The notes beneath the pieces are model-generated. The model worked only from the letters and a program-made list of their open reading frames with translations, was not told the DNA's origin and did not search any database. From the NCBI GenBank assembly GCA_037043015.1, contig CM073321.1:3911001-3975000 (forward strand): a stretch of DNA of 64,000 nt, written 5' to 3'. Shown piece by piece: positions 58,876 through 64,000 of the stretch. This stretch comes from Bryum argenteum. Lineage: Eukaryota > Streptophyta > Bryopsida > Bryales > Bryaceae. A program made the translations under genes and the position numbers. Positions within the stretch are counted from its first letter, which is position 1. Every line of letters begins with the position of its first letter.

Positions 58876-61800
58876 TCAAGCAGGTCTTGAAGCCAATGTC
58901 TTGCTACTCTTTCGCCGCAGCAAAGAGCGTAACAAGCTCCTGCTTGGTGCTTGAGCATTACGAGAATCTTTGACTAAAGAATTAGCCCCTGCATGCGTTG
59001 TTCGAACCATGGAGAATGATCGTAGAATGCTTGTACCCTGTGGCTCAAACATGCCAAATTGAACAGTAATTAATTTTAGACATTCTAATCGACCCGCAGA
59101 AGAAAGCAGTGGTACTGCACTACGGAGCTGAAGTGGTTACAAAATGAAGTCATGGAATATTAAAACCACGATGATCATAGGAAAATTCACAATAAGCTGC
59201 ATACCTATCATCAAATACGGAACGTTGCCGCTATAACCACTATCATTGCAACTCAGAACTAGGACCTACCCGCGTGGAAGCTGCTATCACGGGTGCAAAG
59301 AAACCTGATCTTTGGGAGCTAGATATAGCAGACGCAGGATCTTCGGACGTGCAGACATCCGCCTCCAAACTTGAAACCAAGTCCACATTGTCTACCAAAA
59401 AGTAATCAGGACTGACTTCAGGTCAGAGAGCAAATTCAAGCTCAGAAAGCCACGATTGGTGATAACCACATTATTCACAAAACTAACCGTGTCCACTAAC
59501 CCTGTCTCTTTGCGAACTTCTCAGAAGCAGAAATCGAACTCGTTCTATACTCGAACTATATCATGCTTCAAACAACATATTCTCTGACACGGTACTAGTA
59601 GGATAATTACCTTCAGAAACAGCCATTACACTATCTTAGTCACACGCTATGTAGGTGAAAGCAATATAGTTACACTGATAGGTGTCACTTAGGTTTTCCT
59701 AACCTAGATCCTCTGATTCATTATGTTAATGGCAGATTTTATTTAATCCTAATGTAAAGTAGGTCTTACTCGAGCAGATTCAATTAAGTCAAGTCTTACT
59801 AATCAATTTTCACTTGACATTTAAATGCAGATGCATGAACTGAGTCTTCCTAATGTGCCAATGAACTCTTGTTCATGCCAATCAAGTCGTACCAACTTGT
59901 TTGAAGTCCAGTGATACGCACCCATTGCAAGCCAAGCCGTACTAAATCTTGTGCAAGCAACTTTGGACTAACCCATGTGCAAATCAAGTCTGAGCCACGC
60001 ATGTATTGACAGAGGTTTACTAACCCCTGTACACTGATTCTAACCCGTAAGTCAGTTAAGTCCCAATAACACATAGTATCTAGTTGGACCTTGCTAACTA
60101 AGTTCTGATAACCCCTATGTCAGCTAGGCCTTCCCGAACCTCGCATGTTAGTTGGATGTGAAGGGAAGCTTACAATGAGAGGGAGTGAGAGAAGAATTTT
60201 TCGACAAAGAAGCCTCCAAAGACCTACAAGAAACTGTTGGGGACGTGCGCTCGCCAGCACTATTTATAAGTAAGACAAGATTAACGACATAGGAGCAAAT
60301 CAGCAACCCGCGAAACTCTTCACATATGAAAAGCTCAACAACGCGTACAGAAGGGTGACTAGAAGGGATATAGAACTGAGTACTTAAGCTGAAGAAATAC
60401 AAAGTAAAGTGGGCGCAGGTACTTGTTATAAGGCAGAAGATTCGAAACAGAAGCCTATGACATTCCAATTCACCTGATAGGCAGTCTGCTGAAGTTGCTG
60501 CTATCACTGGTAGATGTTGGGGCAGTCTCAGGTGTAAAAGGCCATGCTACAAGTTCCGATCCACATGAGCCTAGTCAAACGAAAAACCTCAGAGCGTGAG
60601 TCTTTCTATAAACACAAACCTGCAGAGTTCTACCACAATGATAACGCTAATCAAGCATTTGTCTCGTTATTAGGGTGAACGATGAGCTGTCCTAAAAGTG
60701 GTCGACCATATACATCAAACAAGAAAAGAACAGTGATATTGAATAGATGAATTGCCTTTTACTTTATTGCACATAACACGTACTTGAGCAAAAGCAATAG
60801 ACTACTCCGCACACGTGGACCAAAAGAAGTAGAAAACCAAGCGGAACTATTTTGTGAAGAAGTCACCTAAAGGAGATTCCTTCGCCAGTGGTAGTGGTTG
60901 CAGATGTGAAGTTGGAGGACGGTGAGGATGAACTTTTAAAGAGTACGGGCGAGGATGAACAAGTTCAAACTTTTCCCGAAATAAAGGAGGGTTCAATTCT
61001 CCAGCACAAGGATCTACAAAACAACCTCTGGCATGACCATAAGAATTAAGAAAGGGTGCGCACACAGCTTCATGGTTTGAGAACATTCGCCGTGCTCTTC
61101 AGTCGAAATTTAAAATGACTTACTACTCCTGAAAGTGGATTTAGTGCCTCAGAGGGCCTTCATTTCGATTCCCGATCCCAATGCGCCTCGGACGGATGAA
61201 GTTAGAACAGAAATTCACACGAAAAACTCGTAATGGCAGACGCGTAAGTACCAGGCAAAAAATAATGCTTGTGGTTAGCGTGCATCGTTTTCGCCAAAGA
61301 CTGCTGCTTAAGCCCCTCTCGATCGGAATGCTCTTGACATGAGCGCATGCGCTGCCATGGAAGCAAAGAGATCAGAAAGAGAACACCTGAAATTTATAGA
61401 ATGGAAGATCTGGTTGATGCAAGTTCCAGTATGCAATGTCGCTGGCAGTCAGCCTACTGCACAACAGTAACAGAACAAAAGCCCAAAATGTGCAGTCGTT
61501 AAGTGATGGACTGTACTTGGGCCACTGAAGCAGCTCGCAGCTCAGTAGCTGATATTTCCGTAGACTGCTGTCCAAGAAGGTCATTGAGCTTATAGGCCAC
61601 AGTTCCAAGATGGTCCACTGCATTGACCAATGCCTTCACTGAATAATCCTTCAGATTGTCCAGCACCCTGGAAATACGGCATCGTATGTGATCTACCATG
61701 CGAGAGCACTAATTCCAAAGAAGATTTGCATGCCTGAAGTCTAACTTACCATCCAATCAACGAAGAGTATGTGCAACGATCACGGACCGAAGATTAATGC

Positions 61801-63155
61801 GCCTTACAGATAACCAGTGAAAGATGGCTGGCTACAAAGATGACTAGGAACTTTGGGTTCACGATAGCTCTCTACCAAGACTGCATAATGAGATGTTTAC
61901 GGCTAAAATCTAGGACCTTCAGACAAACGAAATGTTAGTGATCGATGGCTACACAAAGCATGCGTACGGAAACACTATCGTCCCAGTCAGGACGTTACAG
62001 CAAGTGGTCATCAGATTTGGCAACAGCATTTCCCAACAAGTGGATCTTGAGTCATGGTGACTCCGAACATTCTGATGCCAATCAGCATTACAAGAAAATA
62101 CTGCGGCACGAATACAATGGTCGGAAAGTGAATGATAGTGAAAAAAGGACGAACTTCTATAGCCACACTTACTTACACTTGCTTCTGATCGCTGTGAAGG
62201 TAAGAGGATTCACAATACTCAGCCGCTGAGTAAAGCTGTGGTCTTAGATTCTTCAGCTCCTGCACAATATGAAGTGCAATCCACTATCAACGCCAAACTA
62301 GCTCCGCACCACTGCAGTGGCATTCACAGGACAGACGCATAAGGATATCGCTGATGACACGTCACATGATCCTTGCAGCTCTCCAGACTGCTCCCGGAAA
62401 CGTTACCAACGGGCCACACCGCGTCAATATTTCAGGCAAGCAGCAGCTCAGTGCGCGTCCCACGCAAGAGAAAAGAACTTGTGAAATTTGAACAGCATGT
62501 CTTCCAACCTGTTGTACTGGTGGTTCCTCTCTGCTACCATAGGACACAATATGCAGGAGGAGGCGAGGTGATAGAGAAATAGAAATCACTGAGGCTCAAA
62601 CTCCACATGGAAGATGACATTAACCGCATCCCTCAAGCTGCTAACAAGTTGCGCGAAATGACTACAATGTTCTCAAGTCCCAAAGCACTGAAAGTGTGTG
62701 ACACTCAAGCACTGTTCCACGGTGAAATCAGAACCCAAGAGCTGCCGACGGAAAAGCGAAAAATCCATATGCATCATGACAGTCAAGGGACAAGACTGGA
62801 TATGATGTAAACTCAATCGTAAAATCGAGTGACAGTCGCTTCGAGCCAGTGTTCACTATAGTAAGAGCTAGCGCGAGAAAAAGAGTGAACGACGGAAGGG
62901 AGGGAATCCAGGAACCTTGAGAGCTTGAACAAAGTGGCGACTGCGTTGCATTTCGAGCTCGTCGAAGGTCATGTGAGCGGGGTCCACGTCGTCGTCGAGC
63001 AAAGGCGAGGTGTTGAGAGGAGCCGAGTGAGCAGCCGGGCGCCGCGAAGACACACTACTCGCTCCCGTAGCAGTCCTCATGCTGGACGAGTGCTCACAGA
63101 GCACCCAGCCACTACGGCAGGCGGGTTCAACAGCCAGCAGCGAAAGCCTTCGCAC
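58876..63155 (-). CDS. ABIL: ABI-like (ABIL) subunit of the SCAR/WAVE complex
   Basis: This is the clearest host gene. Exon 1 (63155-62916) ends MTFDELEMQRSRHFVQALK at AAG/gttcct. Exon 2 (62259-62177) encodes ELKNLRPQLYSAAEYCESSY then LHSDQKQ. Exon 3 (61667-61517) encodes VVLDNLKDYSVKALVNAVDH, LGTVAYKLNDLLGQQ and STEISATELRAASVAQ. The joins 1-2-3 are in phase, and the string matches the conserved N-terminal half of plant ABIL proteins, which bind SCAR and act in Arp2/3 actin nucleation. Downstream exons are less certain: about 60551-60478 (PETAPTSTSDSSNFSRLPIR), 59391-59270 (VDLVSSLEADVCTSEDPASA) and a last exon 59037-58876 with SRSLLRSLLRRKSSKTL, like the basic ABIL C-terminus; the last two join in phase. 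The start could also be an internal Met (MRTATGAS). The usual acidic YLDEY-type end of flowering-plant ABILs is absent. It looks functional. Confidence 0.82.
59750..60120. repeat. Degenerate repeat in an ABIL intron
   Basis: Loose repeats of AAGTC-GTACTAA / TGTCAGTTAAGTC-type words about 30-40 bases apart fill this presumed intron. Too decayed to define a unit. Confidence 0.3.
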
Positions 63156-63159
63156 GCGA

Positions 63160-64000
63160 GGCTGATGCGAGGCTCGTCCGCCTCGAATCAGCCTTTCCTC
63201 AAGAAACCGGAAAATGCTTCGCCAACCTTAGAGCATCCTTGTGCTCACGCAGCAATTGAAGAGCACGGCTCAAATTCCAAGCCCGAAGGCTCACGCCATT
63301 GTTCGCGTACCCGTCTAGGTCAAACAGCTCCCGGTCTCGACAAATTGCTTTCTCTCCTCGTAACTTCCTGCAGAGCATCTGCTTCGTGACTTCCTGCAGG
63401 GCATCCGCTGCGTGACTTCCTGCAGAGCATCCGATGCCTTACACTGTGAAAGATCCCGGCAAGATTGCGACGGCTCGGCAACTAAAAGTGTGCTGCAACG
63501 TCGTTATGCAAGGCCCGTCAGTCTCTGACGGAATCGCCCAATCAGGTGGTTTTCCCATAAAGATTTGAGAGTTTTGGCAAAGTTCCTGCACACGAGACCA
63601 CATCCAAGATATCCGTTAGCTTAACCCCTCAACGTCTTGGGGTATTTTTAGCCAAAAACTCATTTCTGAAAAAATCACGTAGATGAAACTAAATAAAAGT
63701 CATTCAGATTGAAACTCCGGTCCCTTTCTGAGGGGCCAACTTGAATGAAGTGTCCGTTTGTAATGATAATATCCCGATGGCCGACGGACAAGTGCAGAAT
63801 CGTACAAACTTGTTATAGTCTTGTAGATTGTGTGGACCAAAAACTTAACCCATGGACCTTATAAATTGCGAGATCATAACATCTGAGTGCGCAAAACAAG
63901 CTTCAAAAAACTATCATTCTCACTTTGAAGTAAAAATACTTTAAATTTGAATTTGCAATACAAAAATCACCAACTACCATATCTTGTAGCAATCCACCTC
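63160..64000. other. ABIL upstream region
   Basis: It includes GC-rich DNA immediately upstream of the ABIL start (to about 63.45 kb), a probable leader and promoter, then AT-rich DNA. No gene recognised. Confidence 0.4.
63361..63438. repeat. Three tandem 26-bp units
   Basis: Three head-to-tail copies of the type TGACTTCCTGCAGAGCATCC plus GCTGCG, at 63361, 63387 and 63413, upstream of the ABIL gene. Each differs by one to four bases. Confidence 0.9.

Overview
The window is TE-rich nuclear DNA from a green plant, most likely an early-diverging land plant (bryophyte grade) or a close streptophyte relative. The pointers are an interstitial tract of plant-type telomere repeat (TTTAGGG, about 26.3 kb), plant-style GT-AG introns, a plant-type ABIL (Abl-interactor-like, SCAR/WAVE complex) gene at the right end, and MULE, hAT and Ty1/Copia remnants. 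Taxonomic placement is inference. No rRNA gene, CRISPR array or convincing intact tRNA was seen.

Layout. 0.15-8.2 kb: minus-strand exons of unknown or ParB-like genes (D, E, F), with a transcription unit encoding a 602-residue gag/transposon-like protein (1.2-3.4 kb, reading frame whole) apparently nested in one of them. 9.0-10.5 kb: a broken MULE transposase. 11.4-13.2 kb (+) and 13.5-15.7 kb (-): two tail-to-tail copies of an FCP1/NIF-like phosphatase-domain gene. 15.9-20.3 kb (-): a ParB-like gene fused to a degenerate N4/N6-methyltransferase-like domain, with palindrome clusters in two of its introns and a 1.9-kb palindrome array directly upstream (20.3-22.25 kb). 22.4-27.9 kb: AT-rich spacer with a higher-order minisatellite and the telomere tract. 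27.9-29.5 kb: second palindrome array, followed by a DUF7869-like, transposase-like gene (29.6-32.5 kb, +). 33-37 kb: GC-rich minisatellite, a strong hairpin and a Copia fossil. 37.3-47.6 kb: a second, more decayed set of the same modules (FCP1-like, DUF7869-like, ParB-like, all minus strand) with its own palindrome arrays. 49.3-49.8 kb: a third array built from an unrelated palindrome. 50.9-52.5 kb: a 1.6-kb foldback. 53.3-58.0 kb: a hAT element with TIRs and a perfect 8-bp target duplication. 58.9-63.2 kb (-): the ABIL gene.

The central observation is that ParB-like domain genes, a DUF7869-like gene and an FCP1-like gene recur together, and that these loci are saturated with a 23-bp near-perfect palindrome: half-site GTTTAGCTCGA, one free base, then the reverse complement. 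It sits in arrays spaced about 40-100 bp and organised into three-palindrome higher-order repeats. Bacterial ParB proteins act on palindromic parS sites, so one reading is a family of large plant mobile elements carrying a ParB-like protein and cognate site arrays. The co-occurrence is visible in the sequence; protein-site recognition is inference. A different set of palindromes at 49.3-49.8 kb (half-site TTATCCCCGG) suggests that related elements may use different sites.

Many exon boundaries here are read by eye from GT/AG signals and homology between copies, so gene models are provisional. Large non-coding stretches are listed as such.
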